DNA of 64,000 bases from Achromobacter aloeverae (GTDB lineage: Bacteria > Pseudomonadota > Gammaproteobacteria > Burkholderiales > Burkholderiaceae_B). The stretch spans positions 186,001 to 250,000 of the forward strand of contig NZ_PYAL01000006.1 of the NCBI RefSeq assembly GCF_004121055.1, given 5' to 3'. Position 1 is the first letter of the stretch; each line of letters opens with the position of its first letter. The translations under genes were made by a program, and so were the position numbers. The notes below the pieces were generated by a model that was given only the letters and a program-made list of their open reading frames with translations, was not told where the DNA came from and made no database searches. Positions 47,223-56,075 of the stretch are shown in pieces.

Positions 47223-47654
47223 TCAGGCGGTGATCGAGCCGCTCGCTTCCTGGGCGATCTGCTGCTGGAGCTGGGTGATCTGGCCTTGCAACTGCATGGC
47301 CTCGGAGTTCAGGGACTGAAGTTGCGCGTTCTTTACGTCCTCCGACACATTGCTGGCCTGCAGGCGCTGGATCTGCTGCTGGACCTGGCGCAGTTGCTCC
47401 TGCAGCTTTTCCAGTTGCTGCTGTTCCGCGCTGGAATCGCTGGAGGAGGACGACGAGGCGCCCGCGCCGCCCATCGCGCCGGCGCCGCCGGCCTTCTGGC
47501 TGCTGGCGGCGCCCGAGGCACCCGCCACGCCGCTGGCGGCCTCGGTGCTGCCGGAACCGTCGGTGCCGTTGGCCTGGCTGGACGATTGCGTGGTCCGGGA
47601 ATTGACTTGCGTATAGGACGCCAGCGTGCTGGTCAGGGAGGAAATCGACGTCAT
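47223..47654 (-). CDS. FlxA-like coiled-coil protein
   Basis: A 143-residue protein. Residues 1-75 are Ser/Thr/Ala/Gly-rich and look disordered. Residues 76-135 form a Gln-rich coiled coil (LEKLQEQLRQVQQQIQRLQ) and a second helix (MQLQGQITQLQQQI), the pattern of the FlxA-like family. E. coli FlxA belongs to the flagellar sigma-28 regulon; its role is unknown. A sigma-28-like promoter lies upstream at 47788-47814. No flagellar structural genes are in the window. Confidence 0.8.
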   Translation of the reverse strand: MTSISSLTSTLASYTQVNSRTTQSSSQANGTDGSGSTEAASGVAGASGAASSQKAGGAGAMGGAGASSSSSSDSSAEQQQLEKLQEQLRQVQQQIQRLQASNVSEDVKNAQLQSLNSEAMQLQGQITQLQQQIAQEASGSITA

Positions 47655-48021
47655 GATGGAAAGGCTCCGATGTCAGATTGGCCGCCGCTCGCCGTCCATC
47701 CGCATTGATGAACGGTCCCCGCGGCGCGCGGGACGCTGGCGTGGCGGCTTGCTCCGAAGCGCGCGACCAGCTGATAGTGCATAACGATTAACGACGGGCT
47801 TTCAGAAAACCTTAAGCGCCTCTAAACTTGCGGCCGCCTTGTCATCCATGTGTTTGGATGTAAATAAGGCGTAACGACGGCGGTAATGTATCCGCACTAT
47901 TCCTCCGTTGTTCCTAGCAGCCTTGCAACTTCATCAATCTTTCGCAATTGATCGCGAGCCTATGGCCGCGATCCTGCGGCCTATCTTCATAAAACCTGCC
48001 TGATTCAAACCGGGGGAGTGC
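47655..48021. other. Intergenic region between divergent FlxA-like and NCS2 permease genes
   Basis: It carries the sigma-28-like promoter of the FlxA-like gene on the minus strand. A nested hairpin at 47836-47870 has outer GCCTT/AAGGC and inner CATCCA-TGTGTT-TGGATG. An AT-rich leader precedes the permease, whose ribosome site GGGGGAG lies 4 bases before its ATG. No short gene was found. Confidence 0.5.
47788..47814 (-). promoter_or_regulatory. Sigma-28 (FliA)-type promoter of the FlxA-like gene
   Basis: On the minus strand TAAGGTTT (47814-47807) is followed after exactly 11 bases by GTCGTTAA (47795-47788). The FliA consensus is TAAAGTTT-N11-GCCGATAA, so there is one mismatch in the -35 and two in the -10, with ideal spacing. 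The start would lie about 125 bases before the ATG. Confidence 0.55.
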
Positions 48022-49332
48022 ATGCCAGGTTCCTACTTTCCACGCTGGCGACTGATCCGGGAGCTGGTGCCCGGGACCGTCATGGCGCCCGATGAACGCC
48101 TGCCCTGGCCCAAGACCGCCGCCATGGGCTTGCAGCATGTCGTCGCGATGTTCGGCTCGACGGTGCTGGCGCCCCTGCTGATGGGGTTCGACCCCAACGT
48201 CGCGATCCTGATGTCGGGCGTGGGCTCGCTGGTCTTCTTCCTGTTCGTCGGCGGCCGCGTGCCCAGCTACCTGGGATCCAGCTTCGCCTTCATCGGCGGT
48301 GTCATCGCGGTGACCGGCTATGCCGGCGCCGGGCCTAACCCCAACGTCGGCGTGGCGCTGGGCGGCATCATCGCCTGCGGCGCCGTCTATGCGCTAATCG
48401 GCGCCCTGGTCTGGGTGGCCAATGCCAGGACCGGTGGCGGGGCAGGGTGGATCGAGGCCTTGATGCCGCCGGTGGTCACCGGCGCCGTGGTGGTGGTGAT
48501 CGGCCTGAACCTGGCGCCGATCGCCGCCAAGGGGGCCATGGGCGCATCAGGCTTCGACGCCAGCATGGCCATCGTCACGATGCTGTGCGTGGGCATAATC
48601 GCGGTGCGCGCCAAGGGCATGCTGCAGCGCCTGCTGATCCTGGCGGGCCTGGTCGCGGCTTGCGTGATCTACGCCATTTGCGCCAATGTCATGGGCCTGG
48701 GCAAGCCGATCGACTTCTCGGCCGTCGCGGCGGCGCCCTGGCTGGGGCTGCCGCGGTTCGCCGCGCCGGTCTTCTCCGCGCCCGCGCTGGGCTTGATCGT
48801 GCCGGTCGCCATCATCCTGGTGGTGGAAAACCTTGGCCACATCAAGGCCGTCAGCGCCATGACCGGCCAGGACCTGGATCGCTACCTGGGCCGCGCCTTC
48901 GTCGGCGACGGCGTGGCGACCATGCTGTCGGGCGCGGTCGGCGGGACGGGCGTCACCACCTACGCGGAAAACATCGGCGTCATGGCCGTGACGCGCATCT
49001 ACTCCACGCTGGTCTTCGTGGTCGCCGCCTTGATCGCCATCCTGCTGGGTTTCTCGCCGAAATTCGGGGCATTGATCCAGACCATACCGGGCCCGGTGCT
49101 GGGCGGCATGTCGGTGGTGGTCTTCGGGCTGATCGCCGTCGCCGGCGCACGGATCTGGATCGTCAACCGGGTCGACTTCGCCGACAACCGCAACCTGATC
49201 ACCGCCGCGGTGACCGTGATCATGGGCGCCGGGGACTTCACGGTCCATCTGGGCGGATTCGCGCTGGGCGGGATCGGGACAGCCACTTTCGGCGCCATCA
49301 TCCTGTACGCGCTGCTACGCCCGGCACGCTGA
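48022..49332 (+). CDS. NCS2 family uracil/xanthine permease
   Basis: Inner-membrane nucleobase transporter, 436 residues with about 12-14 hydrophobic segments. The family start LPWPKTAAMGLQHVVAMFGSTVLAPLLMGF is clear. VPSYLGSSFAFIG, the carboxylate-bearing VVENLGHIKAVSAMTGQDLD and GGTGVTTYAENIGVMAVTRI match the UraA/RutG side of NCS2. No rut or xanthine-catabolic genes are adjacent, so uracil against xanthine is undecided. A terminator follows at 49395. Confidence 0.88.
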   Translation: MPGSYFPRWRLIRELVPGTVMAPDERLPWPKTAAMGLQHVVAMFGSTVLAPLLMGFDPNVAILMSGVGSLVFFLFVGGRVPSYLGSSFAFIGGVIAVTGYAGAGPNPNVGVALGGIIACGAVYALIGALVWVANARTGGGAGWIEALMPPVVTGAVVVVIGLNLAPIAAKGAMGASGFDASMAIVTMLCVGIIAVRAKGMLQRLLILAGLVAACVIYAICANVMGLGKPIDFSAVAAAPWLGLPRFAAPVFSAPALGLIVPVAIILVVENLGHIKAVSAMTGQDLDRYLGRAFVGDGVATMLSGAVGGTGVTTYAENIGVMAVTRIYSTLVFVVAALIAILLGFSPKFGALIQTIPGPVLGGMSVVVFGLIAVAGARIWIVNRVDFADNRNLITAAVTVIMGAGDFTVHLGGFALGGIGTATFGAIILYALLRPAR

Positions 49333-49394
49333 TTCGGAGATATTGGGGACGGCTTGCAATTCCCCTGAAAGTTGCCGACAATGTCATCTGCTTG

Positions 49395-49424
49395 CCCCGG
49401 TTCAGATCCGAGCCGGGGTTTTTT
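49395..49424 (+). terminator. Rho-independent terminator after the NCS2 permease
   Basis: A 9-bp stem CCCCGGTTC/GAGCCGGGG (one G-T pair), loop AGATCC, followed by six T residues. The rest of the 360-base gap to greA (49425-49692) has no gene-like frame but holds the hairpin at 49651. Confidence 0.9.
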
Positions 49425-49650
49425 GTCGCCGGGCCGCCCCATGACAAGAAGCGTCCCTGTTGCATATCTCCAGGGCCGCAAGCGGCGCGAGACGCGCCAA
49501 AAGGGGGCGGTTTTGTTTTTTGGTCGAAGCTTGCCGCCGCCGGTTCGATTACGGCTCAGGAAGAGCGGGCTCGAGGCGAGGAGCGTATCGGATTCCCCCT
49601 GTCGCGGTGCGCCGTAAGACGCACTCCCGCCTGGCACGACCTTGGTCTGA

Positions 49651-49673
49651 ACGCTCCCTGGTGGGGCGTTTTC
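49651..49673 (+). terminator. Terminator-like hairpin in the greA leader
   Basis: ACGCTCC-CTGGT-GGGGCGT (7-bp stem with one T-G pair) is followed by TTTTC and ends about 20 bases before the greA start codon. There is no coding sequence just upstream that it would serve. It may attenuate greA itself, as the GraL leader does in E. coli. Confidence 0.6.
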
Positions 49674-49692
49674 TACTTTGTTGGGAAAAGTT

Positions 49693-50169
49693 ATGTCTGC
49701 GATTCCGTTGACGGTGCGCGGCGCCAAACGCCTGCACGAAGAGTTGCACCGGCTCAAAACCATCGAACGGCCTTCGGTGATCAATGCCATCGCCGAAGCG
49801 CGCGCGCAGGGCGACCTGTCCGAGAACGCCGAATATGACGCCGCGCGCGAGCGCCAGGGCTTCATCGAAGGCCGCATCGCCGAGCTTGAAGGCACCTTGT
49901 CCAACGCGCAGATCATCAATCCGCAGGAACTGGACACGGACGGCCGTGCGGTTTTCGGCGCGACGGTGGAGATCGAGGACCTGGATTCGGGCGATCGCGT
50001 GGTCTACCAGATCGTCGGCGACGTGGAGGCCGACATCCGCGCCAACATGATTTCCGTGTCCAGCCCGGTTGCCCGTGCGCTGATCGGCAAGTCGGAAGGC
50101 GATGTGGTGGAAGTACAGGCGCCTTCTGGCTTGCGCGAATACGAAGTCATCAGCATCCAGTACCTGTAA
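49693..50169 (+). CDS. greA: Transcription elongation factor GreA
   Basis: Stimulates RNA cleavage by backtracked RNA polymerase. The 158-residue protein (E. coli 158) has the N-terminal coiled coil with acidic tip (ARAQGDLSENAEYDAARERQ). The C-terminal FKBP-like domain contains ISVSSPVARALIGKSEGD. ATG at 49693 with GGGA upstream fits MSAIPLTVRGAKRL; an in-frame TTG 15 bases earlier is unlikely. Leader hairpin suggests attenuation. Confidence 0.97.
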   Translation: MSAIPLTVRGAKRLHEELHRLKTIERPSVINAIAEARAQGDLSENAEYDAARERQGFIEGRIAELEGTLSNAQIINPQELDTDGRAVFGATVEIEDLDSGDRVVYQIVGDVEADIRANMISVSSPVARALIGKSEGDVVEVQAPSGLREYEVISIQYL

Positions 50170-50287
50170 TCCCTGGCCGTCGTCCAGGCATGAGCCAGGA
50201 TGACGGAGGCCCCGCCCGAAGGCTTGGATAGTGGCCTGGACGGATGGTGGCCTGGATATATGGCGGCGGCTTGCAGCCGCCCCCGCG

Positions 50288-50902
50288 TCAGCGCTTGGCC
50301 GACTTGCGTCCCACCGTGCCGCGCTGGATGCCGGAACGGGCGCCGGCCCGCAGGCTCAAGGCGCTGCCGGTGCGGCGCGGAATGCCGTGCGCCGGGGCGG
50401 CGGTCTTGCGGGTGCTGGGGCGCATGGGCTTGCCGGCCTTGTTCAGTTCGGATGCCGCATAGCGGTTGCGCGGCGCCTCTTCTTCCTCGCGGCGCGGCGC
50501 GCGAGAGGGCTTGGTCAGGGTCTTGCCGGCGGCGGCCAGCTTCTTCGGCACGTGGGGCTCGGACGCCTTGCGCTTCGGGCGGGCGTCGCCCGCGGGCGCG
50601 GCTTGTGGCAATACCGACACGCCGTTGGCCAGCGGACGATAGAGAATCAGCATTTTGCCCAGGTGATGCACCGGCGCGCAGGATAATACGTCGCAAATGT
50701 GCGCCAGCATCTCCTCGCGGGCTTCGCGGTCGTCACCCCCCGCGCGCACCTTGATCAGGCCGTGCGAAGTCAGGTTCAGATCGATTTCCTTGAGCACCGC
50801 GTCGGAAAGGCCCTTGTCGCCGATCAGGACGACGGGGCGCAGCGGATGGGCGGCCGAGCGCAGGGCGCTACGTTCGCGGGATGTAATTTCTAATATAGGC
50901 AT
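50288..50902 (-). CDS. yhbY: YhbY-type RNA-binding protein with basic C-terminal extension
   Basis: CRM-domain protein associated with pre-50S ribosomes. Residues 1-95 form the domain: [38 protein letters not shown] and [11 protein letters not shown]. coli YhbY stops there (97 residues). Here a Lys/Arg/Ala-rich tail of about 105 residues follows ([17 protein letters not shown] and similar), probably disordered and RNA-binding. It is divergent from rlmE with only 17 bases between starts, the conserved yhbY/rlmE pairing. Confidence 0.92.
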   Translation of the reverse strand: MPILEITSRERSALRSAAHPLRPVVLIGDKGLSDAVLKEIDLNLTSHGLIKVRAGGDDREAREEMLAHICDVLSCAPVHHLGKMLILYRPLANGVSVLPQAAPAGDARPKRKASEPHVPKKLAAAGKTLTKPSRAPRREEEEAPRNRYAASELNKAGKPMRPSTRKTAAPAHGIPRRTGSALSLRAGARSGIQRGTVGRKSAKR

Positions 50903-50919
50903 GGCGGAATTGTACGGGA

Positions 50920-51555
50920 ATGGCCAAGAATAAATTCTCCAAAGACTGGTTGCACCAGCACATCAACGACCCTTATGTGAAGATGGCGCAACAAAAGGGT
51001 TATCGGGCGCGCGCGGCCTTCAAGCTGCTGGAAATCATCGAAACCGAGAAACTTCTCCGGCGGGGCGACATCGTCGTCGACCTGGGCTCCGCCCCCGGCA
51101 GCTGGTCCCAAGTGGCGCGCGAGCGCCTGGTCGGCCCCGGCGGGGTGATAGACGGCCGTATTTTCGCCCTGGATATCCTGCCGATGGAGCCCATCGCGGG
51201 CGTCGAATTCATTCAAGGCGACTTCCGCGAGGACGCCGTTTTGAAACAATTGGAAAATCTTTTGGAAGGCCGGGCGGTAGACCTTGTAATTTCCGATATG
51301 GCCCCCAACCTGTCGGGAGTCGAGTCCGCCGACGCCGCGCGCATCCAGCATGTTTGCGATCTCGCTCTCGAATTTTCACGCGCCCATCTGAAACCGGACG
51401 GCGCCCTTATCGTCAAGGCCTTCCATGGAAGCGGGTTTTCGCAGATTGTCGAGTCGTTCAAGAAACGCTTCAAGCGCGTGGTCGAGCGCAAACCCAAGGC
51501 GTCGCGCTCGAACTCCTCGGAGACCTTTTTGGTTGGACGGACCCTTAAAGCCTAG
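50920..51555 (+). CDS. rlmE: 23S rRNA (uridine-2552-2'-O)-methyltransferase
   Basis: Methylates U2552 in the A-loop of 23S rRNA in a late 50S assembly step. The 211-residue protein (E. coli 209) has [12 protein letters not shown] and the SAM motif [15 protein letters not shown]. Catalytic tetrad residues are seen in the N-terminal Lys, DMAPNLSG and [10 protein letters not shown], and the C-terminal [11 protein letters not shown] is typical. The ATG is 17 bases from the divergent yhbY start. ftsH follows with its own promoter. Confidence 0.97.
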   Translation: MAKNKFSKDWLHQHINDPYVKMAQQKGYRARAAFKLLEIIETEKLLRRGDIVVDLGSAPGSWSQVARERLVGPGGVIDGRIFALDILPMEPIAGVEFIQGDFREDAVLKQLENLLEGRAVDLVISDMAPNLSGVESADAARIQHVCDLALEFSRAHLKPDGALIVKAFHGSGFSQIVESFKKRFKRVVERKPKASRSNSSETFLVGRTLKA

Positions 51556-51664
51556 CGAGGTCACTCCTCATTTCAGCCATACGCCCCTTTTTATGATCCA
51601 CTCGAATTAATCGACGATCCTTAGGGATCAGCCCACGCATGCCCTCCACGGGGTAGAATGGCTA

Positions 51665-51693
51665 TTGACATACTTGTGGTTGTGTCCTATGGC
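51665..51693 (+). promoter_or_regulatory. Predicted sigma-70 promoter of ftsH
   Basis: A perfect TTGACA (51665-51670), 17 bases, then TATGGC (51688-51693), about 48 bases before the ftsH TTG start. The -10 matches the consensus at only three of six bases. No sigma-32 sequence was recognised, although ftsH is heat-inducible in E. coli. Confidence 0.5.
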
Positions 51694-51740
51694 AATGCTT
51701 GCCGCAGCCACCGGTCAGAATCGAAAGCAGGAGATTCGCC

Positions 51741-53627
51741 TTGAACAATTCATTTTCCAAAGTCGCGGTCTGGATGGTGATCGCACTTGTGCTGTTCACG
51801 GTATTCAAGCAGTTCGACGGACGCACCCAATCGCAGGACGGCGTCAGCTATACGCAATTCATGGATGATGCCAAGGCTGGCCGCATCCGCAAGGTGGACG
51901 TGCAAGGCGACGTGCTCTACGTGACGCCGGACGCGGGCCGCCCGTATACGCTGACTTCGCCGGGCGACTTGTGGATGGTCTCCGACCTGCTTAAGTACGG
52001 TGTGCAGGTTTCCGGCAAGGCGCGCGAAGAGCAGTCCTTGTTGATGAATATTTTCGTGTCGTGGTTCCCGATGCTGTTGCTGATCGGGGTCTGGATATTC
52101 TTCATGCGGCAGATGCAAGGCGGCGGCCGCGGCGGTGCATTCAGCTTCGGCAAGTCGCGTGCGCGCATGCTGGACGAGAACACCAACCAGATTACCTTCG
52201 CGGACGTCGCCGGTTGCGACGAGGCCAAGGAAGACGTGCAGGAACTGGTGGATTTCCTGCGCGACCCCAGCAAGTTCCAGAAGCTGGGCGGCCGCATTCC
52301 CCGCGGCGTGCTGATGGTCGGTTCGCCGGGTACCGGCAAGACGCTGCTGGCCAAGGCCATTGCCGGCGAGGCCAAGGTGCCCTTCTTCAGCATTTCGGGT
52401 TCGGACTTCGTCGAAATGTTCGTCGGCGTGGGCGCGGCTCGCGTGCGCGACATGTTCGAGAACGCCAAGAAGCATGCGCCCTGCATCATCTTCATCGATG
52501 AAATCGATGCGGTCGGCCGCCAGCGTGGCGCGGGCCTGGGCGGTGGCAACGATGAGCGTGAACAGACCCTGAACCAGATGCTGGTGGAAATGGACGGCTT
52601 CGAGTCCGGCCAGGGTGTCATCGTCATCGCCGCCACCAACCGTCCCGACGTGCTGGATCCGGCGCTGCTGCGCCCGGGCCGCTTCGACCGCCAGGTCGTG
52701 GTGCCGCTGCCCGATATCCGCGGCCGCGACCAGATCCTCAAGGTCCATATGCGCAAGGTGCCGCTGTCGCCCAACGTCGACGCGTCGGTGCTGGCGCGCG
52801 GCACGCCGGGTTTCTCCGGCGCCGACCTCGCCAACCTGGTCAATGAGGCCGCCCTGTTCGCTGCCCGTCGCAATGGCCGCACGGTGGACATGTCCGACTT
52901 CGAAAAGGCCAAGGACAAGATCATCATGGGCGCGGAACGCCGCTCCATCGTGATGCCCGAGGAAGAGCGCAAGAACACCGCGTACCATGAATCCGGCCAC
53001 GCCATCGTCGCGCGCATGCTGCCCAAGACGGATCCCGTGCACAAGGTCACCATCATCCCGCGCGGCCGTGCGCTGGGCGTGACCATGCAGCTGCCGGAAA
53101 CGGACCGCTACAGCATGGACAAGCTACGCTTGCTGAGCACCATTGCCGTATTGTTCGGCGGCCGTATCGCCGAAGAACTCTTCATGAACCAGATGACGAC
53201 CGGCGCGTCGAACGACTTCGAGCGCGCCACCGCCATCGCCCGCGACATCGTCACCCGCTACGGCATGACCGACGAACTGGGCCCCATGGTCTATGCGGAG
53301 AACGAAGGAGAGGTGTTCCTGGGCCGCAGCGTCACCAAGACCACGCACGTGTCGGAAGCGACCATGCAGAAGGTCGATTCCTCGATCCGGCGCATCATCG
53401 ACGAGCAATACGGCGTCGCGCGCAAGATCCTGGAAGACAACCGCGACAAGGTCGAGGCCATGACGGCCGCGCTGCTTGAGTGGGAAACCATCGACGCCGA
53501 CCAGATCGACGACATCATCGCCGGCCGTCCGCCCCGTCCGCCCAAGACCCCCCAGGGTCCGTCGGACTCCACCGATACGCCGCCCAGCGGCCTGGCGACC
53601 GGTGGCAGCACCGCCGCGGCGGTTTGA
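51741..53627 (+). CDS. ftsH: ATP-dependent zinc metalloprotease FtsH (TTG start)
   Basis: Membrane AAA+ protease that degrades unassembled membrane proteins and regulators such as LpxC. The 628 residues comprise membrane helix 1 (8-24), a periplasmic domain, helix 2 (about 103-122), Walker A GSPGTGKT (194-201), Walker [14 protein letters not shown], the SRH region RPGRFDRQV and the protease site HESGH (416-420). I chose TTG at 51741 because AGGAGA lies 7 bases upstream and the product begins [11 protein letters not shown] like the family. An upstream start would add 14 unrelated residues. Confidence 0.96.
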   Translation: MNNSFSKVAVWMVIALVLFTVFKQFDGRTQSQDGVSYTQFMDDAKAGRIRKVDVQGDVLYVTPDAGRPYTLTSPGDLWMVSDLLKYGVQVSGKAREEQSLLMNIFVSWFPMLLLIGVWIFFMRQMQGGGRGGAFSFGKSRARMLDENTNQITFADVAGCDEAKEDVQELVDFLRDPSKFQKLGGRIPRGVLMVGSPGTGKTLLAKAIAGEAKVPFFSISGSDFVEMFVGVGAARVRDMFENAKKHAPCIIFIDEIDAVGRQRGAGLGGGNDEREQTLNQMLVEMDGFESGQGVIVIAATNRPDVLDPALLRPGRFDRQVVVPLPDIRGRDQILKVHMRKVPLSPNVDASVLARGTPGFSGADLANLVNEAALFAARRNGRTVDMSDFEKAKDKIIMGAERRSIVMPEEERKNTAYHESGHAIVARMLPKTDPVHKVTIIPRGRALGVTMQLPETDRYSMDKLRLLSTIAVLFGGRIAEELFMNQMTTGASNDFERATAIARDIVTRYGMTDELGPMVYAENEGEVFLGRSVTKTTHVSEATMQKVDSSIRRIIDEQYGVARKILEDNRDKVEAMTAALLEWETIDADQIDDIIAGRPPRPPKTPQGPSDSTDTPPSGLATGGSTAAAV

Positions 53628-53648
53628 GGGCGGTACGGTCAGTAGACT

Positions 53649-54488
53649 ATGGCCAATAATTTTTTGTGCGGGCGCTTCGAGTTCGACCTTGAGCGCCCGC
53701 TGGTCATGGGTATCGTCAATACCACGCCCGATTCGTTTTCCGACGGCGGTGCGCACGACGATCCCGATTCCGCCATCGCGCATGCGCGCAAGCTGATCGC
53801 CGATGGCGCCAGCATTCTCGATATCGGCGGCGAATCCACGCGCCCCGGCGCACCGGAAGTCTCCGAGCAGGACGAGCTCGCGCGCCTGCTGCCCGTGGTC
53901 GAGGGCCTGCGCGATTGCGGCGTGCCGCTGTCCATCGACACCTACAAGCCTGGCGTGATGCGCGCGGTGCTGGACGCCGGCGCGGACATGATCAACGACA
54001 TCTACGGTTTTCGCCTGCCGGGCGCCATCGAGGCGGTCGCGCGGACGCGCTGCGGCCTGTGCGTGATGCATATGAAGGGCGAGCCGCGCACCATGCAGGA
54101 CGACACGACGTATGCGGACCTGCTGGGGGAGATCGGCATCTTCCTCGGCGCCCGTGCGCAAAAGCTGCGGGCGGCCTGGGTCGACCCGCGCCGCATCGTG
54201 CTCGATCCCGGTTTCGGGTTCGGCAAGACGACCGAGCAGAACTATCAGTTGCTGCGCCGGCTGGCCAGCCTGCGCGTCTCCAGTTATCCGCTATTGGTGG
54301 GACTTTCCCGCAAGTCCATGATCGGCAACGTCACCGGGCGGCCGGTGGGCGACCGCCTCGCCGGCAGCATCGCCGGTGCGCTCGCCTGCGTCGCCCGGGG
54401 CGCCTCGATCGTGCGGGTGCATGACGTGGCGGAGACCGTCGATGCTTTGAAGATTTGGCAAGCCGTTGAACAGGGAGCTGCAGCATGA
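53649..54488 (+). CDS. folP: Dihydropteroate synthase
   Basis: Condenses pterin pyrophosphate with p-aminobenzoate in folate synthesis; the sulfonamide target. The 279-residue protein has [31 protein letters not shown] and the basic loop [18 protein letters not shown] and [13 protein letters not shown] also match. It is 21 bases after ftsH and overlaps glmM by 4 bases (ATGA), the conserved ftsH-folP-glmM operon. Confidence 0.97.
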   Translation: MANNFLCGRFEFDLERPLVMGIVNTTPDSFSDGGAHDDPDSAIAHARKLIADGASILDIGGESTRPGAPEVSEQDELARLLPVVEGLRDCGVPLSIDTYKPGVMRAVLDAGADMINDIYGFRLPGAIEAVARTRCGLCVMHMKGEPRTMQDDTTYADLLGEIGIFLGARAQKLRAAWVDPRRIVLDPGFGFGKTTEQNYQLLRRLASLRVSSYPLLVGLSRKSMIGNVTGRPVGDRLAGSIAGALACVARGASIVRVHDVAETVDALKIWQAVEQGAAA

Positions 54489-55825
54489 GTCAACGTAAGT
54501 ATTTCGGCACCGACGGGGTGCGGGGCGAAGTGGGCGGCCCGGTGATCAATGCGGAATTCGCATTGCGCCTGGGCTACGCCGCCGGCCGCGTGCTGGCGGG
54601 CAAGTCTTCCACCGCGGGACGTCCCAAGGTGCTGATCGGCAAGGACACTCGCATTTCCGGCTATATGCTGGAGTCCGCCCTGGAAGCGGGCTTGTCCGCG
54701 GCCGGCATCGACGTGCTGCTGGCCGGCCCCGTGCCGACCCCGGCGGTTGCCTACCTGACGCGCGCGCTGCGCCTGTCGGCCGGCATCGTCATCAGCGCCT
54801 CGCATAACCCCTACCAGGACAACGGCATCAAGTTCTTTTCCTCGGGCGGCATGAAGCTGCCCGACGAGGTCGAGAACGCCATCGAGGCGGCGATCGACGA
54901 GCCGCTGGGTTGCGTGGGCTCCGAGGCGCTGGGCCGTGCGCGGCGTATCGATGATGCCGCCGGCCGCTATATCGAATTCTGCAAGAGCACCTTCCCCAAC
55001 GACCTGGATCTCAAGGGATTGACGCTGGTGGTGGACGCCGCGCATGGCGCCGCTTATCACATCGCGCCCCATGTTTTCCGGGAGCTGGGTGCCGAGGTCC
55101 ACGCCATCGGCGTGCAGCCCGACGGCTTCAACATCAACAAGGGCGTCGGCGCCTTGCATCCGGACTCGCTGGCGGCCGAGGTCCGCGCGCGTGGCGCCCA
55201 GCTCGGCATCGCGCTGGATGGCGACGCCGACCGCCTGCAAATGGTGGACGGCGATGGCCGCATCTACAACGGCGACGAGTTGCTGTACGCCATCGTGCGC
55301 GCGCGCATGCAGCTGGCTCCGGTGGCCGGGGTCGTCGGCACGTTGATGACCAACTACGGCTTCGAACGCCAATTGCAGAAACTGGGCGTCGGTTTCGAAC
55401 GAGCCGCCGTCGGCGACCGCTACGTGCTGGAGCAGATGCAGGCGCGCGGCTGGCTCTACGGCGGCGAGAGCTCCGGCCACCTGATCTGCCTGGATTGCCA
55501 CACCACCGGCGACGGCATCATCGCCGCGCTGCAAGTGCTGACGGCGCTGCGGCGCAATGCGGCGACGCTGGCCGAATGGCTGGGCGAGCTGCGCATGTAT
55601 CCCCAGGAGATGATCAACGTGCCGTTGACGCCCGGCGTCGACTGGCGCACCCACGCTGGCCTGGCCCAGGCGCGCACGGACGTGGAAGCGCAGTTGGCGG
55701 GACGCGGCCGCGTGCTGATACGCGCATCGGGGACCGAGCCCAAGTTGCGGCTGATGGTGGAGGCCGAGGATGCGCGACTGGCCCGTGCCAGCGCCGAGCA
55801 ATTGGCGGCATCCCTGGCCGGATAG
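54485..55825 (+). CDS. glmM: Phosphoglucosamine mutase
   Basis: Interconverts glucosamine-6- and -1-phosphate for UDP-GlcNAc and thus peptidoglycan and LPS. The 446-residue protein (E. coli 445) has [10 protein letters not shown], the phosphoserine loop [16 protein letters not shown], the metal loop DGDADRLQM, the sugar loop GGESSGH and the phosphate-binding [10 protein letters not shown]. It is coupled to folP by ATGA overlap. Confidence 0.98.
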   Translation: MSQRKYFGTDGVRGEVGGPVINAEFALRLGYAAGRVLAGKSSTAGRPKVLIGKDTRISGYMLESALEAGLSAAGIDVLLAGPVPTPAVAYLTRALRLSAGIVISASHNPYQDNGIKFFSSGGMKLPDEVENAIEAAIDEPLGCVGSEALGRARRIDDAAGRYIEFCKSTFPNDLDLKGLTLVVDAAHGAAYHIAPHVFRELGAEVHAIGVQPDGFNINKGVGALHPDSLAAEVRARGAQLGIALDGDADRLQMVDGDGRIYNGDELLYAIVRARMQLAPVAGVVGTLMTNYGFERQLQKLGVGFERAAVGDRYVLEQMQARGWLYGGESSGHLICLDCHTTGDGIIAALQVLTALRRNAATLAEWLGELRMYPQEMINVPLTPGVDWRTHAGLAQARTDVEAQLAGRGRVLIRASGTEPKLRLMVEAEDARLARASAEQLAASLAG

Positions 55826-55835
55826 GACGTAAAAA

Positions 55836-55863
55836 GGGCCGCCATGGCGCAAGCGTGCGGCCC
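55836..55863. other. GC-rich inverted repeat after glmM
   Basis: GGGCCGC (55836-55842) and GCGGCCC (55857-55863) with a 14-base loop, preceded by five A and followed by GTTCCCC. As a plus-strand terminator it lacks a T-run. On the minus strand it would be followed by TTTTT, but no minus-strand gene reads toward it. Confidence 0.45.
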
Positions 55864-55897
55864 GTTCCCCCCGATTTGTGACAGTTTTTTGATACTG

Positions 55898-55915
55898 AAG
55901 TCGTATAAACGACTT
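55898..55915. promoter_or_regulatory. Perfect 18-bp palindrome upstream of the olsB-like gene
   Basis: AAGTCGT-ATAA-ACGACTT is a perfect dyad in an AT-rich stretch about 160 bases before the olsB-like start. It could be an operator for a dimeric regulator or a small hairpin. No regulator can be named. Confidence 0.4.
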
Positions 55916-56075
55916 AGTCCTTAGTCAATACTGCAGACTTATTCTTTTCGGGTAAAAAGCCGTAAAACCCGGCCAGGCCGACCCGCCACGAGGCTTCACA
56001 GTCACGTAACATGTCGGTCAATTACCTGACATATAAGGCGTCCACACTATGCGGACACCCTAGGAGTTGGCCCAA

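Noticed and set aside
49631-49650. Sigma-54-like TGGCACG-N4-TTGG before greA
   Set aside because: The -12 element lacks the required GC and greA is not expected to need sigma-54; chance match.
55836-55863. Terminator for glmM
   Set aside because: The stem is good but the plus-strand T-run is missing; kept only as an inverted repeat.
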